A stretch of 64,000 nt of DNA from Actinomadura meyerae (GTDB lineage Bacteria; Actinomycetota; Actinomycetes; Streptosporangiales; Streptosporangiaceae), in the NCBI RefSeq assembly GCF_900188445.1, contig NZ_FZOR01000015.1, positions 62,001-126,000 on the forward strand, given 5' to 3'. How positions within the stretch are numbered: the first letter of the stretch is position 1; every line of letters begins with the position of its first letter. The position numbers and the translations under genes are program-made. This document shows positions 1 to 7,219 of the stretch, in pieces. The notes below the pieces were generated by a model. It searched no databases and was not told the origin of the DNA. It was given only the letters and a program-made list of their open reading frames with translations.

Positions 1-231
1 GACATCGCGTTCGACGTCGCGACCCGCACCGGGGTCCGGTCCGTCCTGGTCCCCGACGAGGCGATCGTCGAGGCCCGCCGGTTCGTGTGGGACGAGTACC
101 GCCTGGTCGTGGAGCACGGCACCGCCGCGGCCGTTGCCGCCCTGCGCACCGGCGCCTACCGGCCGTCCCCGGACGAGCGGGTGCTGGTCGTGCTGTGCGG
201 CGCCAACACCGACCCGTCCGACCTGGCCTGA
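1..231 (+). CDS. Serine/threonine dehydratase, C-terminal part (partial)
   Basis: Only the last 76 residues are in the window, read in frame from base 1 to the TGA at 229-231. They match the C-terminus of fold-type II pyridoxal-phosphate threonine/serine ammonia-lyases: a VPDEAIVEARR stretch, then GTAAAVAALRTGAYRP, and the near-terminal VLVVLCGANTDPSDL strand, which in this family lies close to the PLP phosphate. The enzyme would deaminate L-threonine or L-serine to 2-oxobutyrate or pyruvate in the cytoplasm. The PLP lysine lies outside the window, so substrate choice cannot be judged. It converges on the serine hydrolase gene with only 24 bp between stop codons. Confidence 0.8.
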   Translation, partial: DIAFDVATRTGVRSVLVPDEAIVEARRFVWDEYRLVVEHGTAAAVAALRTGAYRPSPDERVLVVLCGANTDPSDLA

Positions 232-255
232 CGCCTTCTGCGCGGCGGGTCGCGG

Positions 256-1593
256 TCAGGGGACGGCGCGGTACGACTGGAGCGGCAGCAGGCGCAGGGG
301 CTCGCCGGGAGCGGCCGTCGCCGTCGCGGGCCGGGTCCCGCAGAGGGCCTCCACGACGTGCGCGGCGAGCGCGTTGTCGATCGGGTGCGTGACGGGCACG
401 CCGTTCGCGTCGAGCTGCTGGTACTTCATCAGGTTGAAGGCGACCGACACCTGGCGCGCGCCGCCGGCCGACGACAGCGCCTGCGTACCGGCCCCGAAGA
501 CGGCGCCGTCGTGGCCCCAGAACGTCCCGCACGGAAGGTTCAGCGCGTAGAGGCCGAGACCGTAGTTCATCAGGACGTTGCCCTCGGCGTCCTGCACCGG
601 GACGGTGCGCTTCATCTCCGCCAGCGCGTCCTTGCCGATGATGCGGCCGGTGAGGAGCGCGCGGTAGAAGCGGTTGAGGTCGTCCATGGTGGAGACCAGT
701 GCGCCCGCCGTCCACGCCCAGCTCATGTTGTAAACGCTGTAGTCGCGCGGGGGCTGCACATGCCGGTACAGCGACTCGTACATGCGCGGGTGGGGCTCGG
801 CGATCCAGGGCGAGGACGGGAAGTAGGTGTGCTTGAGCCCGGCCTTCTCGATGACGTTGCGGGTGATGTACTTCTCCACCCTGGTTCCCGTCACCTTCTC
901 CAGGAGCCTTCCGGCGATGATGTAGTTGGTGTTGGAGTAGGACCAGCGCTCCCCCGGCATCCCGGTGCGCGGCGCCTGGAGGCCCCACGCGATGAGCTGC
1001 TCGGGCGAGACGTTCCGGTAGCGATACTCGTCGAGGCTCTTCGGTGACAGCTCCGTCCACGACGGGAACGCGATGCCGACGTAGTCGCCGATCCCGCTCG
1101 TGTGGTTCAGCAGCATGCGGACCGTGATCTGGTCGCCGAGACCCCCCGGAAGCAGGCCCGGCAGGTACCGCCCGACCGGCGCGTCCAGGACGATGCGCCC
1201 CTTCTCGGTCTCCAGGAGGACCGCGGCGGCGACGAACGACTTGGTGATGCTGCCGACCCGCTGCCGCATGCCGGGCGTGACCGGGCGGCGCGTGCGCACG
1301 TCGGCGACGCCGGACGCGCCGTCCCACGCGGTGCGCCCGTCGCGGGCCTCGGAGAACAGCCCGTACATGCCGGCGTCGCGGGTGGCGTCCAGGGTGGCGC
1401 GCAGCTTCGCCGCGTCGAACGCCACGGTCGGCGGGCGCAGCGTCGTACCGGAGGCGGTGGCGGAGGGGGTGGCGAGCGCGGCGCCCGGACCGGTCGCCCG
1501 CGCCGGGGCCGGGACCGCCGTCAGCGCCAGTGCCGTGGCCGCAGCCACGGCCGCGGCCGCCGGCCGCCCGAACCGCCTTGCCATCATGCCCAA
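256..1593 (-). CDS. Secreted serine hydrolase, beta-lactamase/D-Ala-D-Ala carboxypeptidase family
   Basis: A 445-residue exported protein of the class C beta-lactamase/DD-peptidase fold (peptidase S12-like). Residues 1-33 form a Sec signal peptide: MARRFGR, an Ala-rich core, then an ALTAVPAPARA cleavage region. The catalytic SxxK is SITK (Ser115-Lys118), the YxN motif is Tyr219-Ser-Asn221, and the third motif is His361-Asp-Gly (HxG type). Members either trim peptidoglycan stem peptides or hydrolyse other D-amino-acid peptides and esters; substrate cannot be told from sequence. Two in-frame Met codons (residues 3 and 4) give alternative starts a few codons in. It stands alone between convergent and terminator-separated neighbours. 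Confidence 0.85.
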   Translation of the reverse strand: MGMMARRFGRPAAAAVAAATALALTAVPAPARATGPGAALATPSATASGTTLRPPTVAFDAAKLRATLDATRDAGMYGLFSEARDGRTAWDGASGVADVRTRRPVTPGMRQRVGSITKSFVAAAVLLETEKGRIVLDAPVGRYLPGLLPGGLGDQITVRMLLNHTSGIGDYVGIAFPSWTELSPKSLDEYRYRNVSPEQLIAWGLQAPRTGMPGERWSYSNTNYIIAGRLLEKVTGTRVEKYITRNVIEKAGLKHTYFPSSPWIAEPHPRMYESLYRHVQPPRDYSVYNMSWAWTAGALVSTMDDLNRFYRALLTGRIIGKDALAEMKRTVPVQDAEGNVLMNYGLGLYALNLPCGTFWGHDGAVFGAGTQALSSAGGARQVSVAFNLMKYQQLDANGVPVTHPIDNALAAHVVEALCGTRPATATAAPGEPLRLLPLQSYRAVP

Positions 1594-1679
1594 CTCTCCA
1601 CCGGCCGCAGGACGTCAGGACACGAGTGTCCTCGGCGATCAGCCGCCCTGTCATCCCCATCCCAATACGTGAGAAATCA

Positions 1680-1710
1680 ACGGCCCGGTTCACCGCGTGA
1701 ACCGGGCCGT
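1680..1710 (-). terminator. Intrinsic terminator of the sigma-factor gene
   Basis: A perfect 14-bp inverted repeat (ACGGCCCGGTTCAC / GTGAACCGGGCCGT) with a 3-nt loop lies just past the stop codon of the leftward sigma gene. On the minus strand the stem is followed by TTGATTT, the U-rich tail expected of a factor-independent terminator. Confidence 0.8.
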
Positions 1711-1735
1711 GCTACGGGTCTTTCCGGGGCCGCCT

Positions 1736-2734
1736 TCAGCCGAGCAGGTCGGCGAGGGTCTCCCGGCGGGACGGGTGGCGCAGCTTGTGCATGCCCTTCG
1801 ACTCGATCTGCCGGATGCGCTCGCGCGTCACCCCGTAGACCTTGCCGACCTCTTCGAGGGTCTTCGGCTCGCCGCCGGACAGCCCGAACCGCATGGAGAT
1901 GACGCCGGCCTCGCGCTCGGTGAGCGTCTCCAGCACCGCGTCCAGCCGCCCGCGCAGCATCGAGGACGCGACGACGTCGGCGGGGTCGCCGCCGTCGGGG
2001 TCCTCGATGACGTCGCCGAGCTCGCCGTCGCCGTCCTCGCCGAGCGGGGTGTGCAGCGACAGCGGCTCGCGGGCCTGCCGGCGCAGCCACTCCACCTTCT
2101 CGGTGGTGATGTCCAGCTCGGCGGCCAGCTCCTGCGAGGTGGGCTCGCGGCCGAGGTCCTGCATCATGCGCCGCCGGACGCGCGTCATCCGGTTGAGGAC
2201 CTCGACGACGTGCACGGGGATGCGGATGGTGCGGCTCTGGTCGGCCAGCGCGCGGCTGATCGCCTGCTTGATCCACCAGACGGCGTAGGTGGAGAACTTC
2301 AGGCCCCGGCGGTACTCGAACTTCTCCACCGCGCGGATCAGCCCGAGGTTGCCCTCCTGGACCAGGTCGTTCAGCGGGAGGCCGTGGCCCATGTAGCGCT
2401 TGGCGAGCGACACGACGAGGCGCAGGTTGGCCTCGACCATGTGCTCCTTGGCGCGGCGCCCGTCGGCGGCGATCCACTCCAGGTCCTCCTTGTCCTGGAG
2501 GGAGAGGTCGTCGCCGAGGGTCTCGAGACGCTCGCGGGCGAACAGGCCGGCCTCGATGCGCTTGGCCAGGTCGACCTCCTGCTCGGCGGTGAGCAGCGGG
2601 GTGCGCCCGATGCGGGACAGGTAGTCCTTCATCGGGTCGACGAGGTTCACGGTCGCGCGGGGGGACGCGCTGGGCGCGTGGCTGGCGTTCAGGGCGGTGT
2701 CCTTTGCTCGTCCGGCCGGGAGGGAACGGGTCAC
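1736..2734 (-). CDS. RNA polymerase sigma factor, group 2 (SigB/HrdD-like)
   Basis: A 332-residue sigma-70 family factor from a GTG start. It has region 1.2 (DPMKDYLSRIGRTPLLTAEQE), a complete region 2 (ANLRLVVSLAKRYMGHGLPLNDLVQEGNLGLIRAVEKFEYRRGL in outline, with the WWIKQAISRAL -10-recognition helix and the QSRTIRIP boundary), region 3 and a region 4 helix-turn-helix (TLEEVGKVYGVTRERIRQIE). It lacks the long acidic region 1.1 of the housekeeping HrdB. Its length and layout match group 2 factors such as mycobacterial SigB and streptomycete HrdA/C/D, which steer RNA polymerase in stress or stationary phase. A strong promoter lies at 2767-2795 and a hairpin terminator at 1680-1710, so it is probably monocistronic. 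The divergent TetR gene shares its control region. Confidence 0.93.
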   Translation of the reverse strand: MTRSLPAGRAKDTALNASHAPSASPRATVNLVDPMKDYLSRIGRTPLLTAEQEVDLAKRIEAGLFARERLETLGDDLSLQDKEDLEWIAADGRRAKEHMVEANLRLVVSLAKRYMGHGLPLNDLVQEGNLGLIRAVEKFEYRRGLKFSTYAVWWIKQAISRALADQSRTIRIPVHVVEVLNRMTRVRRRMMQDLGREPTSQELAAELDITTEKVEWLRRQAREPLSLHTPLGEDGDGELGDVIEDPDGGDPADVVASSMLRGRLDAVLETLTEREAGVISMRFGLSGGEPKTLEEVGKVYGVTRERIRQIESKGMHKLRHPSRRETLADLLG

Positions 2735-2766
2735 CCGATCTCGGTACCCGGCTGCCTTGCGACATA

Positions 2767-2795
2767 AACTTAGGACGAACCTAGAGATGTGTCAA
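2767..2795 (-). promoter_or_regulatory. Consensus-like promoter of the sigma-factor gene with flanking direct repeats
   Basis: On the minus strand, TTGACA (2795-2790), a 17-nt spacer and TAAGTT (2772-2767) form an almost ideal housekeeping promoter. Transcription would begin near 2760, about 26 nt before the GTG at 2734. The 9-mer AAACTTAGG occurs at 2766-2774, overlapping the -10, and again at 2800-2808. A short TAGG-N5-CCTA dyad lies in the spacer. These are plausible sites for the divergently encoded TetR protein; that link is inference. Confidence 0.65.
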
Positions 2796-2831
2796 TGACA
2801 AACTTAGGTCGGTATGGAATAATCTCCGCCA
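2795..2831 (+). promoter_or_regulatory. Possible leaderless promoter of the TetR gene
   Basis: ATGACA (2795-2800), a 17-nt spacer and AATAAT (2818-2823) would start transcription at about 2830, essentially at the ATG at 2831. No Shine-Dalgarno sequence precedes that ATG, which fits a leaderless mRNA. The -35 overlaps the opposing sigma promoter, so the two could compete. Confidence 0.35.
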
Positions 2832-3466
2832 TGGGACTGCGGGAGATGAAGAAGCAGCAGACGAGGCAGAACATCTCGAACCAGGCGACGCGCCTCTTCC
2901 TGCGGCACGGCTTCGACCGGGTGACGATCGCCGACGTCGCGGCGGCGGCGCAGGTCGCGAAGATGACCGTGACCAACTACTTCCCCCGCAAGGAGGACCT
3001 CGCACTCGACCTGCACGAGGAGTTCACCGGGCTGCTGGCCCGCACGGTCGCCGGCCGCGCGCCCGGGGAGTCGGCGCTGGCCGCGCTGCGGCGCGCGTTC
3101 CTCGCCGCCGCCGACCGGCACGATCCGGTCATCGGCTTCTCCGGCCCGGACTTCGCCCGCATGATCGTCGAGAGCCCGGCGCTGGTCGCCCGCCTCCGCG
3201 AGTTCCACGAGGAGCGCGAGGAGGCCCTCGCCGCCGTCCTCGCCGAGGAGACCGGCGCCGCCCCGGACGACCCCCTCCCCCGGCTGGCCGCCGCCCAGCT
3301 CGGCGCCGTCCACCGCTTCCTCTTCCAGGAGACCCTGCGCCGCACCCTCGCCGGGGAGAGCGACGACGAGATAGCCGCGTCCCTCGCCAAGACGGCCCGC
3401 ACCGCCTTCGACCTGCTGTCCCCGTCGCTCGGCGACTACGCGGTGCGCCGGGAGGCCGGGCGCTGA
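2831..3466 (+). CDS. TetR-family transcriptional regulator
   Basis: A 211-residue one-component regulator. The start is set at MGLREMKKQQTR because the family HTH begins right after it; an in-frame ATG at 2789 is upstream but lies within the promoter region. Residues 8-55 form the TetR HTH (ISNQATRLFLRHGFDRVTIADVAAAAQVAKMTVTNYFPRKEDL in outline, with the YFPRKEDL recognition-helix end). The remainder is the helical ligand-binding and dimerisation domain. TetR proteins usually repress their own or a divergent gene until a small ligand binds; here the neighbour across 96 bp is the group-2 sigma gene. It converges on pyruvate carboxylase across a bidirectional hairpin. Confidence 0.88.
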   Translation: MGLREMKKQQTRQNISNQATRLFLRHGFDRVTIADVAAAAQVAKMTVTNYFPRKEDLALDLHEEFTGLLARTVAGRAPGESALAALRRAFLAAADRHDPVIGFSGPDFARMIVESPALVARLREFHEEREEALAAVLAEETGAAPDDPLPRLAAAQLGAVHRFLFQETLRRTLAGESDDEIAASLAKTARTAFDLLSPSLGDYAVRREAGR

Positions 3467-3472
3467 CGCGCG

Positions 3473-3513
3473 GCGGGGTCCCGCCGCGCCGCTCGGACGC
3501 CGCGGGACCCCGC
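3473..3513. terminator. Bidirectional hairpin between convergent TetR and pyruvate carboxylase genes
   Basis: A perfect 12-bp inverted repeat, GCGGGGTCCCGC (3473-3484) and GCGGGACCCCGC (3502-3513), with a 17-nt loop. A second, nested self-complementary element occupies 3468-3489. There is no U-tract on either strand, which is usual for GC-rich actinobacterial terminators. Confidence 0.6.
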
Positions 3514-3523
3514 GCGAACTCGG

Positions 3524-6500
3524 TCAGGACTCCTGGATGACCAGCAGGAGGTCGCCCGCCTGGACCGGTGTGGCCTCAGGGACGGCGAGGCGCGCCACCG
3601 TCCCGGCCACGGGGGCGGTGATGGCGGCCTCCATCTTCATCGCCTCGATCGTGGCGACCACGTCGCCCGCGGCGACCGTGTCGCCCTTGGCGGCGCGGAG
3701 GGTCACCGAGCCGTCGAAGGGCGCCGCGACGTGACCGGGTTCGGACGGGTCGGCGCGCTCGACCGGCGGCGCGTCCGACACGACGGACTTGTCACGCACG
3801 GACAGCGTGCGGAGCTGGCCGTTCACCGTGCAGATGACCTGCCGGACGCCCGCCTCGTCGACGTCGCCGACCGCCTCCAGCCCGGCGAGCACGCGCACGC
3901 CCGGTTCGAGGTCGAACGCGACCTCGTGCCCGGTGCGCAGGCCGTAGAGGAACGGGCCGGTGGGCAGGACGGAGAGGTCGCCGTAGGCGGCGCGGGCTTC
4001 GCGGTAGTCCTTCGCCGGACCGGGGAAGAGGAGGCGGTCCAGGGTGTCGCGGACCTCCGGCCCGGCCAGGGCCTTCTCTTCGGCGCCGTCCAGTTCGGCC
4101 CTGGGCGGCGTGTACTGGCGTCCGGCGAGGGCCTTGGTGCGGAAGGGCTCCGGCCAGCCGCCCGGCGGGTCGCCCAGCTCGCCGTTGAGGAACCCGATGA
4201 CGCTGTCGGGGATGTCGTAGCGCTCCGGGTTCGCGGCGAAGTCGGCGGGGTCGGCGCCGGCGGCGACGAGGTGCAGGGCCAGGTCGCCGACGACCTTGCT
4301 GGACGGGGTGACCTTCACCAGGCGGCCGAGGATCGCGTCCGCCGCCGCGTACAGCCGCTCGATCTCCTCGAAGCGGTCGCCGAGGCCGAGCGCGACCGCC
4401 TGCTGGCGCAGGTTGGACAGCTGCCCGCCCGGGATCTCGTGCCGGTAGACGCGGCCGGTCGGCGACGGCAGCCCCATCTCGAACGGCGCGTACAGCTTGC
4501 GGACGGCCTCCCAGTACGGCTCCATGACGGTCAGCGCGTCCAGGTCGATGCCGGTCGCCTGGTCGGTGAAGTCGGTCGCGGCCACGATCGCCTGGAGGGG
4601 CGGCTGGCTGGTGGTGCCCGACAGGGGCGCGGCGGCGCCGTCGACGGCGTCGACGCCGGCCTCGATCGCGGCGATGTAGGTGCCGATCTGCCCGCCGGCG
4701 GTGTCGTGGGTGTGCAGGTGGACGGGCAGGTCGAACCGCTCGCGCAGGGCCTTGACGAGTGTGCGCGCGGCGGGCGCGCGGAGCAGGCCGGCCATGTCCT
4801 TGATGCACAGGATGTGGACGCCCGCCTCGACCAGTTCCTCCGCGAGCCGCAGGTAGTAGTCGAGCGTGTAGAGGTTCTCATCCGGGGACGAGAGGTCGCC
4901 CGTGTAGCAGAGGGTGCCTTCGACCAGGGCGTGGGTCTGGAGTGCCGCGTCGATGGCCGGACGCATGGCCTCGATGTCGTTCAGGGCGTCGAACACACGG
5001 AAGATGTCGACGCCCGTACTGGCCGCCTCCTTCACGAAGGCGCGCGCGACCGAGTCGGGGTACGGGGTGTAGCCGACGGTGTTGCGGCCCCGAAGCAGCA
5101 TCTGGATGCACAGGTTCGGAGCGGCCTCACGGATCGCGGCCAGCCGGTCCCAGGGCGATTCACCGAGGAAGCGGAGCGCGACGTCGTAGGTTGCCCCACC
5201 CCATGCCTCGATGGACAGAAGCTGAGGCGTCATGCGCGCCAGGTAAGGCGCGGCGGTGAGCAGGTCGTAGGTGCGTACTCGTGTCGCCAGGAGCGACTGG
5301 TGCGCGTCCCGGAATGTCGTGTCGGTGACGGCCAGAGCGCTCTGGTTGCGGAGCTGCTCGGCGAACGCGCGCGCGCCGAGGGCGAGGAGGCGGTCCCTCG
5401 AACCTTCTGGGAAGGGCGCGTCCAGGTCCAGCGGCGGCAGCTTCGTCGACGGGTCCAGGTCGGTCGGAGCGTCGCCGTGAGGCTTGTTGACGGTGACGTC
5501 CGCGAGGTACCGGACGAGCCGGGTCGCGCGGTCGCCGCTCGACCGTGCCGTCAGCAGCTCGGGGTGGTCGGCGATGTAGGACGTGGTGACGCCGCCCGCG
5601 CGGAAGTCCGGCTCGTCCAGCAGCGCCTGGAGGAACGGGATGTTGGACGCGACGCCGCGGATGCGGAACTCGGCGACGGCTCTGCGCGCGCGCCGCACCG
5701 CCTCCTCGAACGTCCTGCCCCGGCAGGTCAGCTTCACCAGCAGCGAGTCGAAGTGGGGGGAGACGATCGCACCGCCGTAGGCGGTGCCGGTGTCGAGCCG
5801 GACCCCGGCGCCGCCTGGCGACCGGTACGCCGAGATCTTGCCGGTGTCCGGGCGGAAGCCGTTCGCCGGGTCCTCGGTGGTGATGCGGCACTGCACGGCG
5901 AAGCCGCTGACGGTGACGTCCTCCTGCGCGATGCCGAGGCCGGGGAGGGTGTCGCCGCCCGCGATGCGCAGCTGGCTCTGCACCAGGTCGACGCCGGTGA
6001 CCTCCTCGGTCACGGTGTGCTCCACCTGGATGCGCGGGTTCATCTCGATGAACACGTGCTCGCCGCGGTCGTTCACCAGGAACTCGACGGTGCCCGCGTT
6101 CTCGTAGCCGATCTCGCGGGCGAACTTCACCGCGTCCTCGCAGAGGCGCTGCGCCACGACGGGGTCGAGCCGGGGCGCGGGCGCGATCTCCACGACCTTC
6201 TGGTGGCGGCGCTGCACCGAGCAGTCGCGCTCGCGCAGGTGAACGACGTGGCCCTCCCCGTCCGCGAGGATCTGCACCTCGATGTGGCGGGGCCGGTCCA
6301 CGGCCTGCTCCAGGAAGACGGTCGGGTCGCCGAACGCGCTCTCCGCCTCGCGGCGCGCGGTGGCGACGGCGGCCTCCAGCTCGTCGCGCTGGTCGACGCG
6401 GCGGAGCCCGCGCCCGCCGCCGCCGGCCGCGGCCTTGACGAACAGCGGGAAGCCGACCTCGTCGGCCGCCGCGAGCTCCTCGCCCGGCGCGGGGGTCGCC

Positions 6501-6901
6501 GAGCGCAGCACGGGCAGGCCCGCCCGGCGCGCCGCCGCGACCGCCTCGATCTTGTTGCCGGCCAGGCTGAGCACCCGGGACGGCGGGCCGACGAACTTGA
6601 TGCCGTTGCGCTCGCACGCCTCGGCCAGCTCGGGGCTCTCGGACAGGAACCCGTACCCCGGGTAGACCGCGTCGGCGCCCACCCGCAGCGCGGTCTCCAC
6701 GATGGCGTCCACGTCGAGGTAGGCGCGGACGGGGTGGCCGTGCTCGCCGATCTCGTACGCCTCGTCCGCCTTCTGCCGGTGCAGGGACAGCCGGTCCTCG
6801 TGCGCGTAGACGGCGACGCTGGCGATGCCGAGTTCGTAGGCCGCGCGGAAGGCGCGCACGGCGATCTCGCCCCGGTTGGCGACGAGCAGCTTTCTGATCA
6901 A
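3524..6901 (-). CDS. pyc: Pyruvate carboxylase
   Basis: A single-chain 1125-residue pyruvate carboxylase, the usual full length. It makes oxaloacetate from pyruvate, bicarbonate and ATP for anaplerosis. Domains in order: biotin carboxylase from residue 1 (LIRKLLVANRGEIAVRAF, the GGGGRGLRRV ATP-grasp loop, EMNPRIQVEHTVTEEVTG), carboxyltransferase from about residue 530 (VTDTTFRDAHQSLLATRVRT), the PYC/OADA domain, and a C-terminal biotinyl domain with EAMKMEAA, biotin-accepting lysine at about 1089. The start chosen is the TTG at 6901, six bases after GGGGAG. The reading frame stays open 189 bases further upstream, but that part is unlike the family. The divergent AAA-ATPase gene lies 318 bp away. 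Confidence 0.96.
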   Translation of the reverse strand: MIRKLLVANRGEIAVRAFRAAYELGIASVAVYAHEDRLSLHRQKADEAYEIGEHGHPVRAYLDVDAIVETALRVGADAVYPGYGFLSESPELAEACERNGIKFVGPPSRVLSLAGNKIEAVAAARRAGLPVLRSATPAPGEELAAADEVGFPLFVKAAAGGGGRGLRRVDQRDELEAAVATARREAESAFGDPTVFLEQAVDRPRHIEVQILADGEGHVVHLRERDCSVQRRHQKVVEIAPAPRLDPVVAQRLCEDAVKFAREIGYENAGTVEFLVNDRGEHVFIEMNPRIQVEHTVTEEVTGVDLVQSQLRIAGGDTLPGLGIAQEDVTVSGFAVQCRITTEDPANGFRPDTGKISAYRSPGGAGVRLDTGTAYGGAIVSPHFDSLLVKLTCRGRTFEEAVRRARRAVAEFRIRGVASNIPFLQALLDEPDFRAGGVTTSYIADHPELLTARSSGDRATRLVRYLADVTVNKPHGDAPTDLDPSTKLPPLDLDAPFPEGSRDRLLALGARAFAEQLRNQSALAVTDTTFRDAHQSLLATRVRTYDLLTAAPYLARMTPQLLSIEAWGGATYDVALRFLGESPWDRLAAIREAAPNLCIQMLLRGRNTVGYTPYPDSVARAFVKEAASTGVDIFRVFDALNDIEAMRPAIDAALQTHALVEGTLCYTGDLSSPDENLYTLDYYLRLAEELVEAGVHILCIKDMAGLLRAPAARTLVKALRERFDLPVHLHTHDTAGGQIGTYIAAIEAGVDAVDGAAAPLSGTTSQPPLQAIVAATDFTDQATGIDLDALTVMEPYWEAVRKLYAPFEMGLPSPTGRVYRHEIPGGQLSNLRQQAVALGLGDRFEEIERLYAAADAILGRLVKVTPSSKVVGDLALHLVAAGADPADFAANPERYDIPDSVIGFLNGELGDPPGGWPEPFRTKALAGRQYTPPRAELDGAEEKALAGPEVRDTLDRLLFPGPAKDYREARAAYGDLSVLPTGPFLYGLRTGHEVAFDLEPGVRVLAGLEAVGDVDEAGVRQVICTVNGQLRTLSVRDKSVVSDAPPVERADPSEPGHVAAPFDGSVTLRAAKGDTVAAGDVVATIEAMKMEAAITAPVAGTVARLAVPEATPVQAGDLLLVIQES

Positions 6902-7219
6902 CGTATCTCCCCAGGAGGCGGCACGGGCGCGTCCGCCCGCGGCCGACGGTCTCCTGGGGCTCCACGCTGAGCCGCTCCGGGGCGGGACCAGCCCGGCGGG
7001 CGAACCGAATCTTCGGATACCTACCCAGTTGAGCGGTCCGCTGAGCCTCGCACAGCGGTCCGGACGCGTGAACAAAGTGACAGATGGCACTTAATGGGAA
7101 AAACCCGCAATTGTTCCCATGGTGGCGGGTTACCCTTCCGGCCTCGGCCGGTCCGGCCTCCGGAAAGCCCCAGATCGCTAGGCTTCGCCCTGTTTCGTGA
7201 ACTGCGGGGAGGAGCAGCG
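6902..7219. promoter_or_regulatory. Divergent control region with two interlocked dyads
   Basis: This 318-bp gap separates pyruvate carboxylase from the AAA-ATPase gene. Two perfect 7-bp inverted repeats interlock: ATGGGAA (7094-7100) with TTCCCAT (7114-7120), and AACCCGC (7102-7108) with GCGGGTT (7125-7131). The arms alternate, so only one hairpin can form at a time. They may be overlapping operators or competing RNA hairpins in the leader of the rightward gene. No clear promoter hexamers were found for either gene. Confidence 0.4.

Noticed and set aside
3731..6970. 1079-codon open frame antisense to pyruvate carboxylase
   Set aside because: It is a composition shadow: the opposite strand carries a complete, motif-rich pyruvate carboxylase, and the antisense product is Arg/Gly/Val-rich with no domain.
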